In this document: one piece after another, positions 16,210 through 24,379 of the stretch
Numbering within the stretch: position 1 is the stretch's first letter
Layout: each line of letters starts with the position of its first letter
NCBI GenBank assembly: GCA_934501535.1
Contig: CAKSUM010000009.1
Span: 1-64,000, forward strand
Origin: an uncultured Clostridia bacterium
Lineage (GTDB): Bacteria > Bacillota > Clostridia > UBA1381
DNA length: 64,000 bases
Direction of reading: 5' to 3'
Notes under the pieces: generated by a model
Seen by the model: only the letters and a program-made list of their open reading frames with translations
Databases searched by the model: none
Told to the model about the DNA's origin: nothing
Translations under genes and position numbers: made by a program

Positions 16210-17078
16210 CAGTAATCAACCCCCTCGGAAAAGCTTTTTTCGAGCAATTCCGGATTTTCCAAAAGCTTTTTCAAAAGACGGATTGTTTTTGAAAAATAGT
16301 ACCCGTCCGCAATCCTCTCGTCAACCGTCAGTCCCAAATCAACGCTGTCATGCATGACAAAGCTTCCGTCCTCGTTATAAAACGGTCTTATTTTCTTCTC
16401 GCCGATAACAATAAAAAGCGATGTTGTTCCCCAATTCGTCAGATGATGATAGCCCGAACGCAGTTTTATCGACCCGAGGTTTGAAAGCACCGCCGATGAG
16501 TAAAACGGGTCGCTTGCAACTATCGAGCGCGGAATCATGCCGTGCCTGTCAAGCACGCACAAAAACTCTACAACGGCTTTTCCGAGAAATCTCGGCATTT
16601 TATTAAACAAATCCATGCTTTTATCCGTCGAATTTTTTCCCTCATGCCTGCAATGCGACACCTGCCGGTAAATCTCATTATGTACGCTGTCCAAATTATC
16701 ATCACCGTGCGCGTGTATAAAAGCCAGTCCCTCCTCGCTTGTATCACTGAACTGCTTTTTTATAACAAAAGCCGCCGAAACTTCATTGCGCTCATAAAGG
16801 TTTTTATTCGCAATGAACCGGTTCATTTTCGGACGAAGAGTAATTGTCTTTAAAACCGCGGTAACAATCAGCTGAAACAGATTATATTTATACTCCGGAT
16901 TATCCGCATTTTTTTCTGCCAGATATGCGTTAATATTCGTCAAATCTATCCGCTCCGATATAAATGCCTCATTATCGCTCCTGTTCGGATAAATAATCGG
17001 CATAATAAAATGCATTGCGTCTGTATTGCGCAAAAGCCTGCCGTCGCGGCGGTCACCGTATTTTCTTTTTCTGCTCAT
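16209..17078 (-). CDS. E2-like (2-oxoacid dehydrogenase acyltransferase/CAT fold) protein lacking the catalytic His
   Basis: About 289 residues from the ATG at 17078, with 17090 as an alternative; the longer reading overlaps the promoter. The fold signature is that of the catalytic domain of E2/chloramphenicol acetyltransferases, with SNLGSI in the middle and a C-terminal DERIADG in place of the usual DHRxxDG. The general-base histidine is therefore replaced by Glu. There is no lipoyl or peripheral-subunit-binding domain. It is translationally coupled to the acyl-CoA ligase downstream, suggesting acyl transfer from the CoA thioester or a regulatory role. The function is unproven. Confidence 0.75.
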   Translation of the reverse strand: MSRKRKYGDRRDGRLLRNTDAMHFIMPIIYPNRSDNEAFISERIDLTNINAYLAEKNADNPEYKYNLFQLIVTAVLKTITLRPKMNRFIANKNLYERNEVSAAFVIKKQFSDTSEEGLAFIHAHGDDNLDSVHNEIYRQVSHCRHEGKNSTDKSMDLFNKMPRFLGKAVVEFLCVLDRHGMIPRSIVASDPFYSSAVLSNLGSIKLRSGYHHLTNWGTTSLFIVIGEKKIRPFYNEDGSFVMHDSVDLGLTVDERIADGYYFSKTIRLLKKLLENPELLEKSFSEGVDY

Positions 17079-17092
17079 AATTCCAATCATGC

Positions 17093-17177
17093 AAAAAACG
17101 TCCCGAAAGGACGCTTTTTGTCGCTCCTTGTCAAAACTATATACTATTACTTTACCACGTTTACGCGATAAAGTCAA
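17093..17177 (-). promoter_or_regulatory. Promoter and hairpin leader of the acyltransferase-ligase operon
   Basis: On the minus strand TTGACT (17172-17177), 17 bases, TAAAGT (17149-17154). The short leader contains AAGGAG about 35 bases before the start codon, then a hairpin CGTCC-TTTC-GGGACG followed by TTTTTT at 17093-17113. The hairpin and T-run have the form of an intrinsic terminator lying just upstream of the start codon, so attenuation is possible. Confidence 0.55.
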
Positions 17178-17204
17178 TATCATTTAATACAGTTTATAAA
17201 GGCA

Positions 17205-18905
17205 TTAATTGTTAATTTTGTCTATAGCACGAAACATTTTTTCTATTTCTCGCAGCTCGCTTTCTTTATTTTTTCTGCGCCACGCACTTGCGTATTCCGC
17301 AATCCACGCCTTTGCATCAACGTATTTTTCCGTCGGCTGCCCGAGCACGGCAAGAACGTATTGCGCCATGAGAATTATCGCTTTTGCGGCAAGTATCATT
17401 TCCTGCCTGTACTCATCATTTTCCCATTTTTTCGCATTAAGCTCGTTCAGCAATTCGCCTGCTCCGGCAATTACATTCCGCATGTTTTCCGGCGGCATGG
17501 ACTTTTCCATGTCGGCTTTATTCTGTTTTCCGCAAGTGTTTTCCGCTATCATATTATAGCTTATATTGTCATGCAGCCGTGAAAGACGCTTCTCCGAATC
17601 AGCTGTTCCGGGCTGTTTATAAAGCAGTTTATCAATTCTTTCATCAAAATCGGAATTGATTTCGGTATGAACCGACCATGATTTTTCCGCACCCGTGAGC
17701 ATCATATACATCGCAAGTTCCAAGCTGCACGGATTTCCGTAATCGCCCCAGTTCGTATTCAGCACACCGTCCGCACCGTATTTATATCCATATTCTGCCA
17801 TTTTTGAAATATTTTCTATTGCGCAGTCCACGCGTTCGCAAAAGCGTGACCATGTTGATGTGCCCGGGCATACGATTTGAGTTCTTCCGGAATTTTTAAA
17901 CACTTCAAAACGGCTCGTATCGGTAACTGCTCCGTAATGCCAGTTGAGCAGCTGCACATTCTCCGGAAGCTCGCTTATGGTTTGCGGGTGTTTCAGAAGA
18001 ATATCGCCCCACATCATCGCAGTTTTTCCCTTTGAATTGACATGGTTTATCAGCTTGCATACAAAATCTATATACAGTCTGCCCGTGTCCGTTCCTTTGT
18101 GCTTGCCGTGCTCCAAATCGAACGTTTCGTCACAGCAAATATTAAATCTGTCCGTATGCTCAAACAGCGGCATATATTGGTCTATAAGACTTTTAATAAG
18201 CTCAAGGCTTTCGGAATTTGTCGGGTCAATCGTGTGATGGCTCATGCGCGCATTCCACATACAATTATTGTCATAATCCTCAATTTCTCTCAGATGTTTG
18301 TACTTTTCCTTTTCCAAAAGTTCGTAAAGATGACCGAATGTTGACAGCGACGGAACAAATTCAATGAAGTTTTCATAGCAGTAATCATCAAGCTCACGTA
18401 TCTCCTCCGCTGTCAATGCACCGGTTCTTTCCGTTCCGTCTGCGTATTCCTTAAATTCAAAGGTATGCTCGACATACAGCTCCAGTTCGTTCATTTTGTG
18501 ATATGCCATTTTATCAATCAGCTTTTTCAGCGTTTCAACCTTGGGCACCTTTCCGCGCGTGACATCGTGATAAAATCCGCGGTATTTAAAATCGGGTTTA
18601 TCCTTTATGTATACGCACGGTACATCGTCCGCCTCAAACAGCTGTCTGAGCGTCTGAATTGCATAAAACGCTCCGGCGGCGCCGTCAGCGGTTATGTTTA
18701 TTTCATTCTCTCCGATTTCCAGCTCATAGCCCTCGCCGCCGCTGCCCATGCTCACCGACAGCTTTGCTCCGCAGCGACCCAACGGCAGCTTTTCCGCCGC
18801 TTTTTTTACTCTGCCGTCCTCGGTTTCCGGCAGCTTTACGGTTTTCTTTTTCAGAAATCCTCCCTTTTCCTCAATCACTTTCGGCATCGGTATTAAATTC
18901 AGCAT
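17205..18905 (-). CDS. Beta-N-acetylhexosaminidase, GH20 family
   Basis: A 566-residue glycoside hydrolase family 20 protein that removes terminal GlcNAc or GalNAc. An N-terminal GH20b-like domain (to about residue 95) precedes the barrel that starts at YRGFYHDVTRGKVP. The catalytic Asp-Glu pair is in NICCDETFD. There is no signal peptide, so it should act in the cytoplasm on imported oligosaccharides. It lies downstream of an AraC regulator (35-base overlap) and is divergent from nahK and nagA, which would process the released amino sugar. Confidence 0.9.
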   Translation of the reverse strand: MLNLIPMPKVIEEKGGFLKKKTVKLPETEDGRVKKAAEKLPLGRCGAKLSVSMGSGGEGYELEIGENEINITADGAAGAFYAIQTLRQLFEADDVPCVYIKDKPDFKYRGFYHDVTRGKVPKVETLKKLIDKMAYHKMNELELYVEHTFEFKEYADGTERTGALTAEEIRELDDYCYENFIEFVPSLSTFGHLYELLEKEKYKHLREIEDYDNNCMWNARMSHHTIDPTNSESLELIKSLIDQYMPLFEHTDRFNICCDETFDLEHGKHKGTDTGRLYIDFVCKLINHVNSKGKTAMMWGDILLKHPQTISELPENVQLLNWHYGAVTDTSRFEVFKNSGRTQIVCPGTSTWSRFCERVDCAIENISKMAEYGYKYGADGVLNTNWGDYGNPCSLELAMYMMLTGAEKSWSVHTEINSDFDERIDKLLYKQPGTADSEKRLSRLHDNISYNMIAENTCGKQNKADMEKSMPPENMRNVIAGAGELLNELNAKKWENDEYRQEMILAAKAIILMAQYVLAVLGQPTEKYVDAKAWIAEYASAWRRKNKESELREIEKMFRAIDKINN

Positions 18906-19791
18906 TTTCTTTTCCTCCTCTTTCTTCTATTGCCTTTATTGATTTTGAATATTCCGTCGGCGACATTCCCGTTACCTTTTTGAACTGTCGCGAAAAATAA
19001 TGTATACTTTCATAGCCCAATATGTCCGCTATCTGCGACATATTGTAGTCGTTTTCCCTGATATATTTTTTTGCATAGTCTATTTTCATGCGTATAAACC
19101 ACTCGATTGCACCGGTTCCGAGACTGCTGTGGAACGCTTTTTCAATAAATGACCGTCCGGTATTTGTAATGGTTTCAAGGCTTGCGAGAGTCAGCTTTTC
19201 CGATATATGCTCCGCCATGTACGCAAGTATCGCGTTCACAAGACCGGAAGCCGTATTTTGTACCATTTTTGTCGATATTCCGTTAATGTCGGCACGTATT
19301 ATCCCGATAAGCAGCTCGCACAGGTACTGGCGGATAATCTGCTCAGCCCCGAACGGCGGATTTTCGCACCGCTCGAAATACATCGTAAACGGATCGCCGA
19401 GAGTTGTTTTAAAAAGACTTCCCCCCTCGCGGATAATGCCGGAAATAAGTTCGCGCTGGCGGCTGCCGACCTTGATGATACGCTGCTCGAAAAATTTCAT
19501 CGCACGCGAATTTGATATAAACGATACTATCGCGATATTGGACACATTTTTGCCGTCCGCTTTCAGATTATGCCATTCTCCCGGTTTGTGAAAAATTATG
19601 TCCCCCGTTTTCAGCAGCACCTTTTCATTATCGTAGTAGGCATATATTTTGCCCCTGTCAACATAAACAAGCTCCCAAAAATCGTGGCTTTCCCCCGAAA
19701 ATTCATAGTCCTTTGAAAATTCAAAATAATGTATCGTTATAATATCCTTTATGACGATGCTGTCACGAAATTTCATTGGTAAGTATTGCAT
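18871..19791 (-). CDS. AraC-family regulator of the amino-sugar locus
   Basis: A 306-residue protein with an N-terminal cupin sensor domain (FWELVYVDRGKIYAYYD, FHKPGEWHNL) and two C-terminal helix-turn-helix motifs; the second reads MSQIADILGYESIHYFSRQFKKVTG, typical of AraC/XylS. Its stop overlaps the GH20 start, so the two are one transcription unit. It faces nahK across a gap that contains a 21-base direct repeat, which is the likely binding site. The expected effector is an amino sugar or oligosaccharide. Confidence 0.9.
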   Translation of the reverse strand: MQYLPMKFRDSIVIKDIITIHYFEFSKDYEFSGESHDFWELVYVDRGKIYAYYDNEKVLLKTGDIIFHKPGEWHNLKADGKNVSNIAIVSFISNSRAMKFFEQRIIKVGSRQRELISGIIREGGSLFKTTLGDPFTMYFERCENPPFGAEQIIRQYLCELLIGIIRADINGISTKMVQNTASGLVNAILAYMAEHISEKLTLASLETITNTGRSFIEKAFHSSLGTGAIEWFIRMKIDYAKKYIRENDYNMSQIADILGYESIHYFSRQFKKVTGMSPTEYSKSIKAIEERGGKENAEFNTDAESD

Positions 19792-19806
19792 TTATTTTAC
19801 CTCCCG

Positions 19807-19836
19807 ATTTTAACACACGCTCTGCCGGCATGTCAA
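19807..19836 (-). promoter_or_regulatory. Sigma-A promoter of the AraC-GH20 unit
   Basis: On the minus strand TTGACA (19831-19836), 18 bases, TAAAAT (19807-19812); a GGGAGGTAAA ribosome binding site follows before the start codon. Confidence 0.7.
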
Positions 19837-19843
19837 CCCAAAA

Positions 19844-19884
19844 CACGATTATACAAATATTATACACGATTGTGCAAATATTTT
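19844..19884. promoter_or_regulatory. 21-base direct repeat, candidate AraC operator
   Basis: CACGATT-x-T-x-CAAATATT occurs twice, starting at 19844 and 19865, exactly 21 bases or two helical turns apart. AraC-type activators bind such direct repeats. The site lies upstream of TATAAT at about 19899, which has no good -35 box, so the nahK promoter looks activator-dependent. The repeat also lies just upstream of the -35 of the divergent regulator gene. Confidence 0.6.
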
Positions 19885-19938
19885 CAAGTGTAAAAAATGT
19901 ATAATAATAATGAAATTTTACATATTAGGAGAATTGTT

Positions 19939-21009
19939 ATGGATAATTTATCTGAAATCGCACAGCATTTTGCTCTCGACTATGACGCCGAGAGCTACGG
20001 CAACGGTCATATAAATGACACATACTTAATCAGCGGAAAGCAATATATACTGCAAAGAATCAATACCGATGTATTTAAAAAACCCGACGAGGTTATGGAA
20101 AATATCGTTCGTATAACGTCTTTTCTGAGAAATGAAATCATAAAAAGCGGCGGAGATCCGGACCGTGAAACAATGACGGTTATACCCACCGTTGACGGTA
20201 AAAATTATTACATGACGCCGAGCGGCAATTGCTACCGTGTTTACAAGTTTATATCAAACGCCGTCAGCTATGATGTTGTCGAAAACCCCAATCAGCTTTA
20301 CGAGGCTGCACGCGCTTTCGGAAAATTCCAAAAGCTCCTGTCCGGCTTTCCGGCGAATGAGCTTCACGAAACAATACTTCGGTTCCACGATACATACAAG
20401 CGTTTTTGCGATTTAAAAGCCGCCGTTTCGGCTGATGTTATGCATCGTGCGGCAAGCGTGGAACGCGAGCTTGAATTTGCATACAGATTTGAGGACGAAA
20501 CAAAGATTATCTGCGACCTTATGAATAAAGGAGAGCTTCCGATAAGGGTAACGCACAATGATACAAAGCTGAACAACGTCATGCTTGAAGCAGGCACGGA
20601 TAAAGGCTTATGCGTCATCGACCTTGACACCGTAATGCCCGGCTCGCTGCTGTTTGATTACGGTGACGCACTGCGCACGGGTGCGGCAACTGCACCGGAG
20701 GACGAAAAAGACCTCAGCAAAATGCACTTTGATTTAACCTTGTTCGAGGCGTTTACCAAAGGATTTCTTGAAGAAATGGGCGACAGCATAACAGAAAAAG
20801 AAACGCAGCTTCTCTCGTTTTCGGCAAAAATAATCACCTACGAATGCGGTATCCGCTTTTTAACCGACTATTTATGCGGTGACACATATTTCAAAACAAA
20901 ATATCCGGAGCACAATCTTGACAGAACACGCACGCAATTCAAGCTTGTTTCCGAAATCGAGCAAAAGACTCCGGAGATGAAAAAAATAATAGCAAAATAC
21001 ATTAAATAG
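19939..21009 (+). CDS. nahK: N-acetylhexosamine 1-kinase
   Basis: Start at the ATG behind TTAGGAGAA. The 356-residue kinase of the aminoglycoside phosphotransferase fold phosphorylates GlcNAc or GalNAc at C1. Segments YGNGHINDTYLI, YILQRINT, RVTHNDTKLNNVML (catalytic Asp), CVIDLDTVMPGSLLFDYGDALR (metal Asp) and TKYPEHNLDRTRTQFKLV match what I remember of the bifidobacterial NahK of the lacto-N-biose/galacto-N-biose pathway. No LNB phosphorylase (GH112) is in the window. It is followed by nagA after 24 bases. Confidence 0.85.
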   Translation: MDNLSEIAQHFALDYDAESYGNGHINDTYLISGKQYILQRINTDVFKKPDEVMENIVRITSFLRNEIIKSGGDPDRETMTVIPTVDGKNYYMTPSGNCYRVYKFISNAVSYDVVENPNQLYEAARAFGKFQKLLSGFPANELHETILRFHDTYKRFCDLKAAVSADVMHRAASVERELEFAYRFEDETKIICDLMNKGELPIRVTHNDTKLNNVMLEAGTDKGLCVIDLDTVMPGSLLFDYGDALRTGAATAPEDEKDLSKMHFDLTLFEAFTKGFLEEMGDSITEKETQLLSFSAKIITYECGIRFLTDYLCGDTYFKTKYPEHNLDRTRTQFKLVSEIEQKTPEMKKIIAKYIK

Positions 21010-21033
21010 CTTTAACCACCGGAGGTATGACAA

Positions 21034-22158
21034 ATGAAGCTTACAAACGCAGCTGTACTTGATGATGATTTTAAATTCCGTATACATGATTTATGCTTTG
21101 AAAACGGCATTATCAGCGATAATTCCGCCGATGAATTTGCAGAGGACTGCACGGACTGCTATATCGTTCCCGGACTTATAGATATTCACATTCACGGCGC
21201 AATGGGATTTGACAACATGGATTTGTCCTATGAAGCCGTTAACACCATATCCTATTTTCTGGCAAAAAACGGTGTAACAACTTTTCTTCCGACGCTGATT
21301 ACACAAAGCAAAAAATGGCTTACAAATGCCGCTGTCAACATAAAATCCGCAAAAGAACGCGGTGTAACGGGCGCGGATATTGCCGGAATATATATGGAAG
21401 GTCCGTATTTTTCCGCAAAGCACAAAGGTGCGCATGATGAAAATTTTCTGCGCGCTCCTTCCTGTGAAGAATTTGATGAAATCTATGAACGCTGCGGCGG
21501 ACTTGTCAAAATAATAGGAATTGCTCCGGAGCTTGACGGCGCAATCGACTTTATAAAAGCTGAAAAAAACCGTGTGAAAATCTCCATCGGGCATACCGAC
21601 GCGGATTATGAAACCGCGATGAGCGCAATAGACGCCGGTGCAACTCAGCTTATTCACACCTTCAACGCAATGCGGCCGTTTCTGCACCGTGAACCTAACG
21701 CGATAGGAGCTGCATTTGACAGCAATATTTTCTGTGAATGTATATGCGATGGTTTTCACCTTTCCCCCGCCGCAGTTCGGCTTATTTATAAAGCCGTCGG
21801 CGAAAACAGAATGATTTTGATAACCGACGCCGTACGTGCCGCCGGCATGGCAGACGGCAAATATGAGCTGGGAGGTCTGCCGATTACAGTGACCGGCGGA
21901 AAAGCATATACTCAGACCGGCGCTATAGCCGGGGGAACTTCAACGCTTTTTAAATGCGTAAAAAAAGCCGTTGAATTTGGTATTCCGCTTGAAAAAGCCG
22001 TTATGATGGCGTCCAAAACCCCTGCACGCGCTATAGGTTTATTTCATGACCGCGGCAGCATTTCTGTCGGGAAACGAGCCGATTTACTCGTTTTAAACAA
22101 GGATTTGACCGTACGAAAAGTTATTTTGAACGGCAAGCCCTTATTAAACAGACAATAA
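21034..22158 (+). CDS. nagA: N-acetylglucosamine-6-phosphate deacetylase
   Basis: A 374-residue amidohydrolase that converts GlcNAc-6-phosphate to glucosamine-6-phosphate. Visible motifs are DIHIHGAMGFDNMD (metal site), MEGPYF, GHTDADY, HTFNAMRPFLHREPN and the catalytic aspartate in LITDAVRAAG. Length is usual. It lies 24 bases after nahK with a GGAGG site. NahK makes a 1-phosphate while NagA needs a 6-phosphate, so a mutase or a PTS must bridge them; neither gene is adjacent. Confidence 0.93.
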   Translation: MKLTNAAVLDDDFKFRIHDLCFENGIISDNSADEFAEDCTDCYIVPGLIDIHIHGAMGFDNMDLSYEAVNTISYFLAKNGVTTFLPTLITQSKKWLTNAAVNIKSAKERGVTGADIAGIYMEGPYFSAKHKGAHDENFLRAPSCEEFDEIYERCGGLVKIIGIAPELDGAIDFIKAEKNRVKISIGHTDADYETAMSAIDAGATQLIHTFNAMRPFLHREPNAIGAAFDSNIFCECICDGFHLSPAAVRLIYKAVGENRMILITDAVRAAGMADGKYELGGLPITVTGGKAYTQTGAIAGGTSTLFKCVKKAVEFGIPLEKAVMMASKTPARAIGLFHDRGSISVGKRADLLVLNKDLTVRKVILNGKPLLNRQ

Positions 22159-22173
22159 AATAAACAGTCAATA

Positions 22174-22218
22174 AAAAAATCAACAAGCGGTCTTTTTTAG
22201 ACTGCTTGTTGATTTTTT
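22174..22218 (+). terminator. Terminator of the nahK-nagA transcript
   Basis: AATCAACAAGC pairs with GCTTGTTGATT around a short loop and continues into TTTTTT. The stem's 3' arm also supplies the -35 box of the next promoter. Confidence 0.85.
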
Positions 22219-22237
22219 GGCAATTATGTGCTATAAT
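22209..22237 (+). promoter_or_regulatory. Promoter of the second AraC regulator
   Basis: TTGATT (22209-22214), 17 bases, TATAAT (22232-22237). The -35 lies inside the 3' arm of the nagA terminator. A GGAGG site follows before the start at 22289. Confidence 0.65.
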
Positions 22238-22288
22238 ATTATTGAAACCACTTTTATATCAGTCAAAAACTGCTGCGGAGGATAATAA

Positions 22289-23080
22289 ATGAATTATTAT
22301 GTTGAACAAAGAGAAGTCCCGTTTGATCTTCACTACACCACGATGCTTGATTGCAGTGCGCATCTTCATGACCACATTGAACTGGGATTTATAAAAAAAG
22401 GCAGCTCATTCATTTACGTTGACGGCATAGGATATGAGCTGAAAAAAAATGACTTCTTTATTGTTTTCCCAAACCAGATACACTCGTATGAGGCATCAAA
22501 AAATCTTGAATGTCAGCTTATTATATTTTCTCCGGGTCTTGTCCCGGAGATGCGTGAAACCTTCACGGCATATCTTCCGCAATCAGCGGTTATTTCTGCC
22601 GAGGGCACCGATATTGAAACCATTATGTCGGTCATTTTGCATCAATTCAGGCTGAAGCTTCCGGAATTTAATCACGGCATTATACTTGCGCTGTGCAGCC
22701 TCGTTACGCATATTATGACAATGCAGAAGCTCAGCAAATACAGCATAGACACACTTAAAAATATACTCATTTTTATAGAGCAAAATTTTACCGAGCCGAT
22801 AACGGTCGAAGATGTTGCGGAAAATCTGCACATCAGTCCGTCCAGGCTGTCACATCTTTTCAGTGACAAGCTGAGCACCACATTTACAAAATACGTTACA
22901 TCAAAACGTATCGGCTACGCCTGCAATCTGCTGAAAAACAGCGACATGCCCATTACCGATATAGCATTTCGCTCCGGATTTGGTTCGGTGCGAACCTTTA
23001 ACCGTGCCTTTTTGCTGGCAACAGGCATCAATCCCCGAAATTACCGCGAACATGAATATGAACCTATGCAAAATGCATAG
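22289..23080 (+). CDS. AraC-family transcriptional regulator
   Basis: A 263-residue regulator with an N-terminal cupin (HLHDHIELGFIKKGSS, FPNQIHSYEA) and a C-terminal AraC domain (TVEDVAENLHISPSRLSHLFSD, then ITDIAFRSGFGSVRTFNRAFLLATG). Its target is not evident: it lies between nagA and the convergent oxidoreductase operon. Monocistronic, with its own promoter. It could regulate the amino-sugar genes or genes elsewhere. Confidence 0.9.
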   Translation: MNYYVEQREVPFDLHYTTMLDCSAHLHDHIELGFIKKGSSFIYVDGIGYELKKNDFFIVFPNQIHSYEASKNLECQLIIFSPGLVPEMRETFTAYLPQSAVISAEGTDIETIMSVILHQFRLKLPEFNHGIILALCSLVTHIMTMQKLSKYSIDTLKNILIFIEQNFTEPITVEDVAENLHISPSRLSHLFSDKLSTTFTKYVTSKRIGYACNLLKNSDMPITDIAFRSGFGSVRTFNRAFLLATGINPRNYREHEYEPMQNA

Positions 23081-23083
23081 GTT
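23061..23083. terminator. Hairpin between convergent AraC and oxidoreductase genes
   Basis: AACCTATGCA pairs with TGCATAGGTT around 3 bases, overlapping the AraC stop codon. T-runs are weak on both sides (TTGCTTTTC on the plus strand), so it is only a probable bidirectional terminator. Confidence 0.5.
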
Positions 23084-23094
23084 CATTGCTTTTC

Positions 23095-23628
23095 TTATAA
23101 ATCATATCCGGCTTTAAGCGCTTTAAGGTTAATATCAATCATATTCGCTTTACGCGCCGGAATAACCTTTTTCAGCCCTACTTCTATCGTGCTGAAATCA
23201 ACCGCTTTGGTTTCTTTTATCATTTTGCCGAGTATAATCATATTGGCAAGGGTCGGTGCCCCGATATCCGCAGCCATTTTTGTCGCCGGAACATAGAAAG
23301 TTTCAACATCGGTTCTTTCGGCTTTTCTTGTAATCAGCGTCGAGTCAACGAATATTTTCGCACCCTTTTCAGCTGCATTTTCATATTTGTCATATGACGG
23401 CAAATTCATTGCAATCAAGACGTTCGGAACGGAAACTATAGGCGAACCGACAGGCGTATCACTGAGTATAACGCTGCAGTTTGCTGTACCTCCGCGCATT
23501 TCCGGGCCATAAGACGGCAGCCAGCTGACTTGTTTATCCTCGGTCAGTCCCTTGTATGCAAGACATTTTCCGGCAAACAAAACGCCCTGCCCGCCGAAAC
23601 CGGCAATAAGAATATTAAATGTACTCAT
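23095..23628 (-). CDS. 2-oxoacid:ferredoxin oxidoreductase, gamma subunit
   Basis: A 177-residue protein of the pyruvate/ketoisovalerate oxidoreductase gamma family, starting with ILIAGFGGQGVLFAGKCLAYKG, the family signature; it helps bind CoA and stabilises the complex. It is the last gene of the minus-strand operon that runs delta-alpha-beta-gamma. The separate four-subunit arrangement is that of VOR/KOR/IOR-type enzymes rather than the fused PFOR. Substrate specificity comes from the alpha and beta subunits and the context. Confidence 0.9.
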   Translation of the reverse strand: MSTFNILIAGFGGQGVLFAGKCLAYKGLTEDKQVSWLPSYGPEMRGGTANCSVILSDTPVGSPIVSVPNVLIAMNLPSYDKYENAAEKGAKIFVDSTLITRKAERTDVETFYVPATKMAADIGAPTLANMIILGKMIKETKAVDFSTIEVGLKKVIPARKANMIDINLKALKAGYDL

Positions 23629-23629
23629 A

Positions 23630-24379
23630 TTATTCAGCCTCCTTCGCGCTTCTGTCTTTATAAACGCCCAGCGGATAATACGGAATCATATTGTCATCAA
23701 TCCATTTAAGAGCGTCTTTCGGAGTCATGCCCCAGTTTGTCGGACAGCTTGAAATAACTTCTACAAGTGAGAACCCTTTTCCGTTAATTTGATTTTCAAA
23801 CGCCTTTTTAATAGCCGCCTTTGCCTTTTTAATATTTTTCACATTATTTACCGCAACACGCTCAAGATATTCCGGGCCTTCAAGTTCGGAAAGCATCTCA
23901 CAGATTTTTACGGGATATCCGCAAAGCTTAGGATCTCTGCCGTAAGGAGATGTCTGCGTTACCTGTCCCGGCAACGATGTCGGAGCCATTTGTCCGCCCG
24001 TCATTCCGTAAATTGCGTTATTTACAAATATGATAGTAATATTTTCATTTCTTGTAGCGGCGTGAACGGTTTCCGCAGTACCTATTGACGCAAGGTCACC
24101 GTCACCCTGATATGTAAATACAATATTTTCAGGGTCGGAACGCTTAATTCCGGTGGCAACCGCCGGCGCTCTGCCGTGTGATGCCTCAACCATGTCGCAT
24201 GCAAAATAGTCATACGCCATAACCGCACAGCCGACCGGCGCAACGCCTATCGTTCTTCCCTCAATTCCCAGCTCGTCGATAGCCTCCGCTACAAGACGGT
24301 GAATGATACCGTGCGTGCAGCCGGGGCAATAATGCAAAGGAGCATCTGTCAGTGATTTCGGTTTATCAAATACAATCAT
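23630..24379 (-). CDS. 2-oxoacid:ferredoxin oxidoreductase, beta (TPP-binding) subunit
   Basis: A 249-residue TPP-binding subunit. The N-terminal HYCPGCTHGIIHRLV segment carries the cysteine pair for the iron-sulfur cluster, and GDGDLASIG begins the TPP/Mg motif that ends at NNAIYGMTGGQMAPTS. This GDG...N pattern and the MTGGQ loop are shared by VOR and KOR beta subunits. Its ATG overlaps the alpha stop (TAATG), so the two are translated together. It should bind the 2-oxoacid at TPP and release or fix CO2. Confidence 0.92.
   Translation of the reverse strand: MIVFDKPKSLTDAPLHYCPGCTHGIIHRLVAEAIDELGIEGRTIGVAPVGCAVMAYDYFACDMVEASHGRAPAVATGIKRSDPENIVFTYQGDGDLASIGTAETVHAATRNENITIIFVNNAIYGMTGGQMAPTSLPGQVTQTSPYGRDPKLCGYPVKICEMLSELEGPEYLERVAVNNVKNIKKAKAAIKKAFENQINGKGFSLVEVISSCPTNWGMTPKDALKWIDDNMIPYYPLGVYKDRSAKEAE

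Noticed and set aside
16209..17183. Longer start of the E2-like protein at 17183
   Set aside because: It would put the promoter (17149-17177) and the terminator-like hairpin inside the coding sequence.
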